A DNA stretch of 64,000 nucleotides, from positions 232,211 to 296,210 of the forward strand of contig JAURVB010007694.1 of NCBI GenBank assembly GCA_033002965.1. Reading direction: 5' to 3'. Of this stretch, positions 1-11,669 are shown piece by piece (position 1 is the first letter of the stretch; every line of letters starts with the position of its first letter). The stretch comes from Piper betle. Lineage: Eukaryota > Streptophyta > Magnoliopsida > Piperales > Piperaceae. Position numbers and translations under genes: made by a program. Under the pieces are notes generated by a model, which was given only the letters and a program-made list of their open reading frames with translations, did no database searches and was not told where the DNA came from.

Positions 1-3000
1 TAGGAGAGGCCAGTAATGTTTGTTTTGCTAGGGACTAGTAAAGTTTAAGTTTGGGGGTTTGATAAGCCATACATTAGTATAATATTAGGTAGTTTTTATA
101 TATCATTTTCATGCCTCTGCATCAGTTTTAATGCTATTTTTTGTAAACAATTGAAAATTTTGGATTATCATAAATTCTAGTAAATATGGGTAAATTTGTA
201 GCCGAATTTAAATAAACAATGATATTTTGAAGGAGCGGGACCAAGATTATGTGCATGTACAAGTGGCGCATGCCACCTTCTCACTAACGTAGGATAGACC
301 ACATGAGACACTTCCTAGTATGGTCAGACTTGCCAATTCCAACATACACACCTACAATTCTGCACACCGACATCATATCTTTTGACCGACAAAAGCACAT
401 GCACACCTGTGCTTGTCCCCCACTCTTTTACTGATCTACAAACTCACACTTTCAAAGCTGTTGGATGGCTTTCTTGAGGAGCAAGTAAGAAACATGGTTA
501 CCAATCCCAACGATTGGGAAGCCACTCATATGTAGTTGTTTATTAAGAAAGTGCAAGGAAGCTTCCTCCAAACCGGCTTCCCTTAGTGTGGACCTTTATA
601 ATTTAGACTATTTGAGACAAGTCCGCCAACTTCACTCAATCACAATGGGACAAGGGAACAACTTAGAAATGCAATGAGGAGAGACACTATCTACCACACT
701 TTAGAGAAATGAAACTGCCAAGAAGCTACCACATATTCATGAGAAGATTCATCCCTTCAATTATATATACCCCCACTTACATTGAGGAGAGACACAACAT
801 ATTATAGATCATACTTCTTTTAGAGATAACATAGATGAGAGAAGGCATATAAAGGAGAAAACCCATGCTGCCTCTCTTCATCTGTTGTACTCACAAGTGA
901 AGTATGCTAAAGAGAAGTTGTGTTGCCAAGTTGCATGGAAGAAGCACTGCAGAAGAGAAGCTCATGCCAAGACTTTGTCCTAACAGATTTCCATACACTT
1001 TCTTTTCTCTTCTACTCTGTTGTCTTCTTTGATGAACTTCATAATGTACTCTTACTCTCTTATGGGTAAACTCTTAGTCATCTGGGGTGTATGATGGATC
1101 TAAGGTGATATGTAACATATCTTGTTTTTGTTGTCTTGTTGCACTTCTTCTTAGTTGACTAATTCATGCCCATACTTAATGCTTCAAAAAGTAGCTAACT
1201 TTTGTATGATCAAGAGACTAGGTCAAGAAGTAGTAATAGGCAGCTCAATGATATCCACGTATGAAGCAGTTAATGAGTTTAACGGCAAGAATGAGTTAGT
1301 CATAGATATCCACATAAAGAAGTTAATCTTAATGCACCAACTTAGTTTTTGTTTGCACAGGAATATTAAATGATACTAGGGCAGTAGGTTGTGATAAGAT
1401 ATAGAAGCACGTAACAATTAAATATATTTCCTAGATATCAACTATAAGTATGTGTAACTTGATTAACATAGCAAGATATGCTATAGATCAGCCTAGTGAA
1501 GTTATCCACCCCAGATCTCATTTGCAATAAGAGAACTTGTATCAATTTGTTCTATGTTTTCTATCTTAGTGCCTTTTCATCATTTTCTACATAACCTTAT
1601 TTCATGCTCTCACTTAATCTGTTAGTTTAAGATAAATATCAAACAATTTTTGTCACAGCTCAGCAGATTTTTGATCTAGCCATCATCACTATTGTAAAAC
1701 ATTAAATCCTCACAGAAACAATATCTAATTGTGATTCTATTACTTGTTCGATACGTACACTTACGCGATACATTGATAAAGCAACAACAAACCCCACTTA
1801 CTAGAATTAGGCAACGACTAAACCGACCCAATATTTACATATATATATAGTATTGGATTTGTTCATTTCAGACTTTGAAGATGAAATATTAAATCATTTT
1901 AATTGTCTGATGAATTGCTCTATGTTATGGTTTGGTTGAATTATAGCAGGCTAATTCAATGCTCTATTGTAATTGGATTGAAATGTGGTGACATTTTAGA
2001 TTATATTTGGACTTAGACTTGAAACCATTGGACATGGAGTTGGTCTTGGTCTTAATGTCTCAAACTTGGACTTGGACTAGAATGTCTAGGTGAAGCCTCA
2101 AGCTTTGAAGAAGTTTGAATTTGAACTTAAGTAGGAAATTAGTGTTAGAGTTTGGAGGAGCCAACATTAATTACTCAAATGGTTACAAGACATGAATTAT
2201 TTAGCTATAAATAAGAAACCTGATCTATGGAAAAAGGTTGGCTCAAGTAAGGAAAAGGAAGAAAGATTGAGAATTGGGATTCCGGACCTGATATGCTTTG
2301 TTAAAGCTAAGTTTGCCAACCTCTCAACTTACGGATTCAAGAGAGTCTACTACAATTGCTTATTTATTTGTATCACTTGAGTGAATGTTTTGTAAAAGAT
2401 ATTGTTGGTCTTTTTAAAGATTGTTGTAACACAAATTGGGTGTAATTAATCAACGCAAGATCGGGTGTGGTCATGTGTTGTACTTGTACTAGTGGTTGTG
2501 TATACTCTGGATATGGAGTGGTGTGATTATTGTAAGGTTGAGTGTTCGTTTAGCATGTGAAGTTAAGCTTCAAGTCAAAGAACAAAGGACAAACAAGTAG
2601 GTTGTGAAACCGGCTTAGGTTTGAGTACAGTGAAGGTCAAGTGTGGCTTGTGAAGCACTTGGAAAGAGCATGGTTAAGTACAAGTGCGTATAGCACTTCA
2701 GTTGTAACAATCAAAGGTTTGACCATAGCATAGTATAGAAAACCTACTTAACCGGTGGTTGATATGAAAATAATGTAATTGACAAGTACGGATTGTAATC
2801 AAGTAATAAAGTGATAAGTAACAAAGAATTGTCTATCCCACGATGATTGGTTGTTTATCAAATTAGACTCCTTAAACTAAATTATCTAAGAGAGAGAAAA
2901 GTAATATTTTGGATTTATAACTAAAAATTTTAAACAAAAATAAATAAAGTAAAATTAAACAAGAAGAAAAGAAAAAAAAGATTTGAGATTCTCAAGATAT

Positions 3001-4068
3001 AACTATGCTAGAGATTTGATTTCACTTGAAGTATAAAAGCAAAAATCAGTCCTTACTTTCCATGAGACAGTGGAATACCTATCTTATATTGTCTTTGTTT
3101 GAGTCCAAAAAAACTATTTATATATTCATTAACTTTTGATGTCCCTAGTTAAGTCCACCATCAAATTATTCGTCAATGCATTTGCTTTCAATTCGTTGGA
3201 GTTAAACCCCTTGTTCAGACTAAGGCTTAAACGGGCCACAAAAATATCCAGACTCTCTCTAGGACTAATCATTTTGAATTTATGGTTATGCTTTATAGAT
3301 CAAATAGAGCACAATCAATTTATCATTCAATTAGTTATTTAACATAGCTTTTCTCTTGTAACGGTCCCTATATCAAACAATTAATCAATTAAATAAAAAG
3401 CTTTAAGAATAATTAATAACAACTCTCATAGAGAAGAAAATCATTTTGATTTCTACTAGTATAATATATCAAACATTTGTTTAAGATCTATCTCATCTCT
3501 TGCACAAATTAAATTACTCCATAAAAATAAGAATTAAAACCATCAAACAAGGAGTACTTGTAGAAAGATATTACAATATAATCAAATAAAACAAGAGAAG
3601 AAACACTATTAATATGATCCATAAAAAACTAGAATCTCCTTGATCAGCCTTAAGATCCCAAAATTTAGGAAATAATCTCCATATATATATATATATGGGA
3701 AAAGTTTTCTCAGACAATAGTAAAAAAAGTTTTATGCCCCAAGCTCTAATTTGGATCGCTTGATCACAAGAACGATCCAGATTTGATAAAAAAGAAAACC
3801 CACACTAAAAACCCACCCCTCCTTTGTGTCGCAAACATCCACGTCTAGCAAGCCTTGGCCAAATCTAGCCACGCTAGCAAAATAAAAATGAAAAAAAATT
3901 AATGATCAGCGGGCTAGATCTAGCCCAGGTGGCCAAACTAGGATGCCAGGTAACCAAATCTCATCAGTAAGCTAGGATCTAGCCATTAGGCAACCATGTT
4001 TGGGAAGTGGTTGGCCAATTGAATAGATCTAGGCCCCGGCTGATTGAATCAACTACATATATATATCA
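1..4068. other. AT-rich gene-free region
   Basis: No convincing gene, RNA or complete element is visible. Open frames here are under 75 codons, lack recognisable motifs and are interrupted in all frames. Near 45-75 a purine-rich stretch with GGGGG followed by TTTGATAAG resembles the polypurine tract and LTR start of Tat/Athila-type gypsy elements, which would make the left edge a retrotransposon 3' end; this is weak. A short (TA)n lies at 3681-3696 and another near 4057-4066, bracketing about 360 bp of unclassified sequence. Confidence 0.5.
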
Positions 4069-5326
4069 TAATACCTCAATTCGGCCTGACAAATGGAACA
4101 AATATTAATGTTATGATTTATTCATTGGACTACTATCATACAAAATTTATAGTAGCGGATTTTAACCCTCAAGAAGGCTTAAGACAAATACCTTACGAGA
4201 TTTTTATATAATGTATGTTGATCATAATGCTATTATAGTTGAATGAGCCCTCAGAGCTACAAAAGAGGCAACATCTTCTCTGTATCTAAGAAGGTGACTT
4301 TCATGTGTGATGATCGTTCCAAACTACACGAAGGCTACATGCCCCATGAAGCTAAAAGTCTAGTTCTGAAAAGATATAGATACATGATCCGGTTCTTATA
4401 CTTAGTTCTAGTGATTTGGATTAGATATCTTATTACTACATGCTAATGAATTGCTAGAAAGTAACCACTGGGTTATGGTTACCTATTCCACATACCATGA
4501 AATAGATGTGTTAAAATATAAGACATCATCATGTGTCTGGGCATCATACCCTTAACACTAGGTCTTCAAATGGACTCTTTGCGCGATATGAACCATAAAC
4601 TGCTTCAATCCACATTTCTCTAACACTCACACATTGCTGCAACTAGATAAGTTTATTGTACCTTAAGTTGCTCCTCATCGTACTCTGGGACTTTGAGGCT
4701 TATACACCCTCCAGACAATTGTTAGCCTTTGCCCCAAAGTTAATTACCCTGCACAATAGTTATAACAATATTAACAAGGCACTCGTATGCAAAATAATCA
4801 TAGGATATACCCAATCTAGAATCATACATGGTACATAAGTTTAGTGCACATGCCCAATAACATAGGCCAAGTACATAATTCAAAATACGTAACACATGAC
4901 CCTCGCAACCACCATGAACTGCAAATCTGCATGCCTAAGCCGGCCAATGCAACGGGACCTCACCTACAACATATAGAAAACTCATCAGTAATCAAATAAA
5001 TTCGATTACCAGTCTGAAATAACTAATGATATCTCAAGACTAGCAATTGGGTGCTCCCTTACCCACGAGAAATTAGAAACTTCATAAAAGCCTCGTAGGG
5101 TCGTAAGCAAGAATAGTTAAATAAAATAGGCTAGCACATCAACTAGGCAAACATACTTACACACATAGCTTATGCCCTCACATCCTCCACATAACACCCA
5201 CCATGGTACTCAGATGGCATTGGAACAAATTATTAGGTTTGTGCCATAAATTTTGGAAATGCAGTGCGTTACGCAATGCCCTCGTATTAAAAGGAGTACT
5301 AATACAATTTATATTACCCATACAAT
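4069..5326 (-). repeat. Old gypsy-type LTR, first part (interrupted)
   Basis: This segment aligns by eye, with many differences, to the first 1.3 kb of the chromovirus LTR at 18371-22034. Shared landmarks in the same order are the AATTCGGCCT box near the edge, the 'ggcttatacaccct' and 'gttagcctttgcc' region, and 'gcatgcctaagccggccaatgc'. It stops where another element inserted after ACAAT (5322-5326), and the alignment resumes at 16146. The sense strand is minus, judged from the related complete element. It carries no coding content. Confidence 0.65.
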
Positions 5327-6696
5327 TGTTTCCACAAGATTTGTACATATCCGATTACATGGATAGTACTTATCCAGGTACGTGGATGATTTTTACACCT
5401 CGAAGAAAAAGTCCTGGTTGTTCCAAACCTGCAGGAGTAAATTTGTGAGGAAAATAAGGATGGGTCATAATGACATGCCCATAATCGTGGAACAGAGAAT
5501 GCCCTCCAAAATTTTATAAATTATCAACTCCAATTGTTGATGAAAGGGGGGTTCGTATGCCAAAGAAAAAGGTTCTTGTAGAGAAAAAGAGAAGAAAGCA
5601 GGAAAAGGAAAGACAGAAGAAAAGCTGAGGGAGGGCCCCTAACCAGAGATGCTGCTCTGGTGACCCTCACCAACACCCGATTCAGAGTAAGAGTCGAAGC
5701 CTTGCAGATCAGCCTTGCTGCCTTACTCCTAGACTCGTCCAAAGCCACCACCACAAGGCGAAGCCTGGCCGAGGGGTACGCTCTTTACATCCTTTCTATT
5801 TATTGTTGTTGCTACTTTGCTATTTTGGAATGCTAGAATCCTTGCCACCATCCTGCCTTGCCGCCGATGAAGAACTTAGTCGCTGCAATCTCACTGTGAA
5901 GCATCCAATCGGACCAGAGAAATTGATGTTAATAGAAGAAGGGGCTGCAAGGTGCTAATTTCTAGTTGCTTCGTCATTTTGGAGTACCCCGGAGTTGCTG
6001 ATTTTGTATTGCCCTGAACTTGCCGGCCACTTCTGCGCTTCATCGCATATTGCCGCACTGCTGTGAAGGAGACTTGTTAAGACGTCATTGTTCGAAGTAT
6101 TGCTGCTCGACACCATCCCTACCAAAGCCGGTGCTAAGAAGGAGAAAAGGAGAATAACATCTCTGTTTTGCAGGTTCGGCGTCCAATTTTCGGGCGACTT
6201 TTGCAGACAGCATCGGCCGAATTGGACCAGTCCGAGACCACAGGCGTGGAGCTTGAAGCGCCCCCGACACAACGCCTCCCAAACTTGCTGCCGGAGACTC
6301 CTGCCATCACCAGAATTTTGCCAGGAAATCACCCATAGGAGGATGGAAAAAACAGATTCCTCTGTTGCTGAAGTTCTTGCAGCTGCCGTGAAGCACTATC
6401 GCCACTGCAACCTTGTTGTTATTCATCGCCTCACTGCCTTGACGAGCTTGGGATCGAGTCCACTTTCGCCATTTCTGGAGTTTGTCACTTCTGAAGCTTA
6501 TTGGCACCACCTAAAATAAAAGATCGTTAAAACAGAGCCTTGAGAAGGATGACACACACCCCTCTGTTTTGAGCAGCCGAGGAGTGTTGCCAAAGTTTAG
6601 AGTAAAGTGCTGGAGCTATTGTTGCCGGAGTTGGACCATTGCTGCCTCGCTGCACCCTTGGCCGCTGTTCTAAAGGTCATCGTCATGGGAGTTTAT

Positions 6697-6903
6697 TGTA
6701 TAAAAACTTTAACTTTAACCAAATTATACAGTTGATAAAACCATCGTCAATAAAACCTTCTTCAAATTAAATCATCAAAAAAATAAAATTTAATAATACA
6801 AGCATACCTGAATCCATGATAGCAAAATGATTATTGACATCTTTAGGTTTTGATCTTCCAAATTCAGCACCGGTTCTCCAAAGCCAAAGTTTATAGATGA
6901 TGG
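6697..6903 (-). repeat. Copia 3' LTR, truncated
   Basis: It matches the left 210 bp of the other LTR ('taaaaactttaactttaac', then 'ttttgatctt' and 'ggttctccaaagc'). The rest of the LTR, the polypurine tract and the end of RNase H are gone; RNase H coding sequence joins LTR sequence directly at about 6900. The edge reads TGTATAAAA against TGTTGCATAAAA in the other LTR. Confidence 0.85.
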
Positions 6904-7214
6904 CACCGGTTCTCGAGTTGATCTGACTTCCGATATGTAAGCATGTAATGTTTTGTTCTCTGAAGATACTTCATGACTCTTTTGGCTGTTATCTGGTGAT
7001 CTAATCCCGGATTACTTAAATATATGCCCAACATTCCAACAATATACGCAATATCTGGATGTGTACAAACTAGAGCATACATAAGACTTCCCACTTCTGA
7101 AGCAAAGGGAATCTTTTGCATTTCCTTTCCTTCTATGTCATTTTTACGACATTGATAGAAATTGAATTTGTCTCCTTTAGAAATAGGGATATATCTTGGT
7201 TTACAACCTTGCAT
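6904..7214 (-). pseudogene. Copia RNase H fragment
   Basis: The translated fragment contains the familiar copia stretch around MQGCKPRYIPISKGDK, then the SLMYALVCTHPDIAY region and VMKYLQRTKHYMLTYRKSD. These belong to the connection and RNase H part of copia polyproteins. The C-terminal half is missing because an internal deletion fused the frame to the truncated LTR; the last few codons read into LTR sequence. It lies downstream of the reverse transcriptase fragments in the same element. Confidence 0.85.
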
Positions 7215-7378
7215 GCTAAATCTCTTAAGTACTTTTCCTATACAGGTAATTTGTGATAATCCTAGTATATATCAAGAGTGATCCCATTGTATTTGAATTC
7301 CTAATACAAAAGACGCATTTCCAATGTCTTTCATTTCAAATTTCTTTGATAAAAATCTCTTGGTTTAGTGCAAGAAAC

Positions 7379-7843
7379 TTATAACATTACTGGCAAGCAA
7401 TATATCATATTATCATCAACATATAAAACCAAAAAAATATACTTACTCCCACTAAACTTATGGTATATACAATCATCAATAACATTCATCTCAAAACCAA
7501 ATGAGAGAATCACTTGATGAAATTTGTGATACCATTGATGAGAAGCTTGCTTAAGTCCATAGATGGATTTCTTTAATTTGCAAACCATATTTTTTAAATC
7601 TCCCTATACAAAGTTTTCTGGTTGCACCATATAAATTGTTTCATCAATGTCACCATTCAGAAACACAGTCTTTACATCTATCTGATGTAACTCAAGGTCA
7701 AAGTGTGCCACTAATGCCATAATTACTTTGAATGAGTCTTTCGATGAAGCTGGAGAGAAAGTCTCATTATAATCAATGCCTTCCTTTTGACTAAAGCCTT
7801 TTGTAACAAGACAAGCCTTATATCTTTCTACATCACCTTTCAA
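7379..7843 (-). pseudogene. Copia reverse transcriptase fragments
   Basis: Two adjacent frames give a broken copia reverse transcriptase. The first (7604-7843) has KGFSQKEGIDYNETFSPASS and HQIDVKTVFLNGDIDETIYM. The second (7379-7588) has CKLKKSIYGLKQASHQWYHK and the catalytic box LYVDD. A stop and frame change between them (7589-7603), and decay beyond YVDD, disable the protein. Copying of element RNA into DNA is the family's role. Confidence 0.9.
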
Positions 7844-8638
7844 ATCCCTCTTGGTTTTAAATATTCATTTACAACCAATAGGTTTTGCACCTTCATGCAA
7901 TGGAACAAGATCTCAAACATCATTAGCTTTCATGGACTTCATCTCTTCATTCATGGCATCATCCACTTTTAGAATTAGAACTCTTAATGGCTTGATGAAA
8001 GTTGATTAGATCATCTTACACCATTCCAATGTTATCCTCATGCTCTTGGAATTTCTCTTTTCTCTTGTGGATCTCCTCAATGGCATTTCTTCTTAAGGTT
8101 GTTGAGTTTGCTCTTCAGGTATAACTTGATTAGGGAGATTCTCGGCATTGTCTTGTAATTCTGATATTGTTTATTGAACAACATCAGGAATATGACCTTG
8201 ATCCTGGTAATTGTCAAGAACAATCATGGGAAGAGAATCAGATTCTTCTTCAAAGACAAATTTTCTAACTTCATTTCCCCTCCAAACTCAACATCCTTAA
8301 AGAACTGGGCATTTCCCATCTCAAAGAATGACCTTATTGTGGGATCGTAAAACTTACACCCTCTAAACCGTTCGAGTACCTAACAAAATAACTACTAACT
8401 GTTCTTGAGTCCAGTTTCCTTCCATTTGGCCTATAAGGCCTTGCCTCATCTAGACAACCCCAAATGCGTAAATGCTTAATATTGGGTTTTTTTCGGTCTA
8501 TAATTCATAAGGGGTCTTAACTATTGCCTTTATTGGTACTCTATTAAGAAGATATGTTGTTGTCTTTAGTACCTCACCCCATAGTGAATCAGGTAAGGTA
8601 GTATGAGCAATCATACTTCTCACCATATTTTTTAATGT
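7844..8638 (-). pseudogene. Copia integrase C-terminal and linker region, heavily decayed
   Basis: Short in-frame pieces on the minus strand recall copia integrase ends: a stretch like TTTYLLNRVPIKAIVKTPYE followed by a stop, and a piece around YAFGVV also ending in a stop. The remainder up to the reverse transcriptase is the variable linker with multiple stops. No other gene is visible. Confidence 0.6.
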
Positions 8639-8863
8639 TCAGTTTCGTCTCTCAAGAACACCATTCATGCTAGGAGTACCTGAAATTGTGTATGGTGGGA
8701 TGATTCCACACTCTTCTAGGAATTTGGAAAATAATCCTAGACGTTGTACACCTAATCCATCATATCTACCATAGTATTCACAACCACGATCAGATCTGAT
8801 AGCTTTAATAGTTTTGTCAAGTTGGTTCTCAACTTTAACCTTATATGCCTTAAACACGTCCAA
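8639..8863 (-). pseudogene. Copia integrase core fragment
   Basis: The fragment shows the copia integrase core: IKAIRSDRGCEYYGRYD, containing the second catalytic Asp, and SMNGVLERRN, containing the catalytic Glu in its usual setting. The upstream part with the first Asp is separated by stops and frame changes (8864-8938). Integrase would insert element DNA into the host genome. Confidence 0.88.
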
Positions 8864-8938
8864 TGCTTGAGACTTCTCATGAATGAGATAAAGGTAACCA
8901 TAATGAAAATAATCGTCTATGAACGTAATAAAATATTA

Positions 8939-9507
8939 CTAACCATTCCAAGAAGCTGTAGAAAATGACCCATAAATATCTGTATGTGTTAGTTCTAAGA
9001 TGCTCGAAGATCTATTGGCACCTAGTCTCCTTATATTTGTTTGTTTTCCCTTAATGCACTTAATACAAACTTGAAAATCTGATAAATTAAGAGAATCAAG
9101 AATTCCATCTGACATAAGTTGTTCAATTCTTTGTTTAAAAATGTGTCCTAAACGCTTGTGCCAAAATAAAGCAGAATTCTCATCGGTTAATTTTCTTTTC
9201 GTACCACTTAAACCCACATGCAAAGTTTCATTAAAAGATGCAAATATAGATTATCATAAAAAGACAAGGAACCCGTACCCACAATATTTGAATTTAGAAA
9301 AAGACTAAAGTTATTATTTCTAAATGAACAAGAGTAACCAAATTTGTCCAATATAGAAATAGAAAACAAATTTCGTCTAAAAGACAGTACTACATATCTC
9401 TCTTTCAAATCCAAATAATATCTTGTCTTCAATAATAATCTAAAAGTCCCTATTATTTCAACTACAACTGATTTGCCATCATACATAGATAAATCTTTCA
9501 GCATCAT
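8939..9507 (-). pseudogene. Copia protease/GAG-pre-integrase region
   Basis: Two overlapping frames. 9208-9507 shows the stretch following the copia protease (YYLDLKERYVVLSFRRNLFS). 8939-9223 shows the GAG-pre-integrase zinc-binding module with ALFWHKRLGH, later CIKCIKGKQ, and then ELTHTDIYG at the start of integrase. The frames shift relative to each other near 9215. The catalytic DTG of protease is not visible; sequence upstream of 9507 has decayed or been deleted. Confidence 0.85.
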
Positions 9508-9874
9508 TTGGTTTTCGCCATGATGAAGAAATCAGTCGATTCCACTCAGAATTCACCGATTTAAATCGGATCAGAAGCAATCCAATCTGAAATGGGTGTC
9601 GAATCGCGTGAAAATCTATTTTGGGTAAATGACTAAAATACCCTTGATATGATATTAAATAAATTATTTATGCATGGGCAAAGTTGGAATTAAAATTTTA
9701 AAATCATGAAAATACCCCTTGCATTGCCCTCTTTCTTTTCTTATTTTCTTCCTGATAGGTACTAGTCAAGTGAGCACTTTTAGCCTGTTCTTGCTTCAAC
9801 CTTTCTTCTTTTTGCACACAATAAGAAATGAGCTCATTGAGAGTCCATTTGTCCCTTTGACAGTTATAACTGAC

Positions 9875-10419
9875 CTAGAATTTACTGAATTGTGCCAGAT
9901 GAGAAATTAAAACTAAATGCATGAGCAAATCTTCAGATAGCTCTAAGCTTAGCATTTTTAGTTTTGAAGCAATATTTGACATCTCTAACATGTACACTCT
10001 TGTGTTTATTTTTCCTTTAAACTTCATTGAAATCAAGTTCGACAAAAGCATACTTGTTTCAGCCCTATTATTTTTCACAAAATGCTTTTCAATTTCATTA
10101 AGAAACTCACTGGCTTTAGTAACCTTTTCGGACACATCCCCCTAATGGTTTCTAGAATCCCACGATTCATGATCATAAGACTTATGCAATTTGAACATTC
10201 CCACTTCTCAATGTCCCGTTTTTCCTCAATAGAACTTTTGTCCGTAAGAGAAGCAAGTTGTTCAGTCTTTAATGGAAGGTTGAGATCCATGGAGCCGAGA
10301 ATGATTATCACGCTCTCTTTCCAATCCTTAAAATTATCTTTAAGCATTGGAACTGAATTGATATTAGCAAAAATCATAGAAGCAGATTGATTAACTGAAT
10401 CCATAGAACAAAACAACAT
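9875..10419 (-). pseudogene. Copia gag fragment, frameshifted
   Basis: The first frame starts near 10404 (MDSVNQSASMIFANINSVP) and has the typical gag N-terminal pattern NFKDWKESVIIILGSMDL. The frame changes near 10130 and continues with TKASEFLNEIEKHFVKNNRAE and a run to about 9875. The C-terminal zinc knuckle is not seen. Position, just inside the primer-binding site, fits gag. Frames on the opposite strand at 9921-10390 are its shadow. Confidence 0.8.
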
Positions 10420-11140
10420 GCCCCTAATAAGATTAATAATTCAAACAATGGTTAATCCCATCGAGAGATACCTAGCACAACATTAACATTTAATCTTTGG
10501 ACAAAAATATTAATTTGTAAGTGGTACTTTTAATGCAATAATCAAATATAGATAATAAATCCTCTCAAATAATAAACTATCCTTTTGGCCGATTTATTAT
10601 CTACATAGAATCTTGATAATTATTTCATATTTATTACTACAAATGAACATATAATTCTGTCAAATATTAACCTTCCTTTGGGCCGATTAATATTCACATG
10701 AATCATATACCCACAACCGTCTTAATTTTTTAAAATAAATTAATTTCCACAAAAGAGGCTACTTTGATAGCATATTTTAGTCCTCATTTAGAAATTTCTG
10801 AAATTATAACTTTTTTTATTTTGTAACTTTATTTTTCTCATTTGATATTTTACTAAAAGAGGACCTTAATTTGAGAACAAATAACCCATATACAATTTCT
10901 TATATTTTCCTTACCCACTGACAGTGCAAAATTTAGGGTTACTCCCAATGGGTTGAAGACCATATCAATTTGTTTTTGTAAACAAAAGTGATAAATAAAA
11001 GAATACTGCCCAAAGATCGAAATTATTTGATCAATGAATGAACAATATCACCCTTTTGTTCAATAAGATACCAAAGTGGATGATTGACTCATTCAAAAAA
11101 AACACAAATCAAATTAATCCTAATGATCTAATATGAAGAG

Positions 11141-11152
11141 GCTCTGATACCA
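11141..11152 (-). other. Copia primer-binding site (tRNA-iMet)
   Basis: On the minus strand this reads TGGTATCAGAGC, the canonical complement to the 3' end of plant initiator tRNA-Met. It lies two bases from the LTR edge. This fixes the element's orientation and the inner edge of its 5' LTR. Confidence 0.95.
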
Positions 11153-11154
11153 TT

Positions 11155-11669
11155 TGTTGCATAAAAACTTTAACTTTAACAAAATTATACAAATGGTAAA
11201 ACCATCATCAATAAAACCTTCTTTAAATTAAATCATTAAGAAAATAAAATTTAATAACAAAAGCGTACTTGAATCCATAAGAGTAAAACGATTCTTGATT
11301 TCTCTAGCTTTTGATCTTCAAAATTAAACATCAGTTCTCCAAAGCAGGAGTTTCTAGATAATGGGATATCAGAAAAGAAAAACTATAGTGCTAATTCGGC
11401 CACCATAACCATATTTATTCTTATAACCGTATTTATCTTTATCTCTCATAATTTCAATTTAACTGATCATAAATTAGAGATTACAAAAATGATATCTATA
11501 CATATTTATCCATACTTATATTAAATATATAGTATCTCCACATATTTATCTTGAATATTAATGGCCCATTAGACTTAACTTTATTAGATTAATTTAATTT
11601 AGGTCCAAACCTTAATTATAGCATATTATACAATTATATTCTTGTATATATACGTCCAAATAAGTAACA
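11155..11669 (-). repeat. Copia 5' LTR
   Basis: About 515 bp. On the minus strand it runs from TGTTACTTATTTGG to TTATGCAACA, giving TGTT...AACA ends. The inner 210 bp are repeated at 6697-6903. It directly abuts the primer-binding site. Confidence 0.8.

Larger units (their letters stand above)
6697..11669 (-). mobile_element. Decayed Ty1/copia retrotransposon
   Basis: Order on the minus strand: 5' LTR (11155-11669), primer-binding site (11141-11152), gag, protease and GAG-pre-integrase, integrase, reverse transcriptase, partial RNase H, truncated 3' LTR (6697-6903). Integrase precedes reverse transcriptase, which defines copia rather than gypsy. Every domain carries stops or frameshifts, so it cannot move by itself. 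It sits inside element X. A clean target duplication was not identified: the left flank is TTTAT and the right flank CATCT, and the left LTR edge is altered. Confidence 0.9.

Noticed and set aside
3697..4056. Possible further TA-flanked MULE between two TA tracts
   Set aside because: It has TA on both sides and a weak GGATCG/CGATCC pairing near 3751-3778, but no matching inverted termini or GC-rich arms.
6088..6519. 143-codon frame in element X
   Set aside because: No recognised domain, overlapped by frames on the other strand, and the similar modules of element X do not keep it open.
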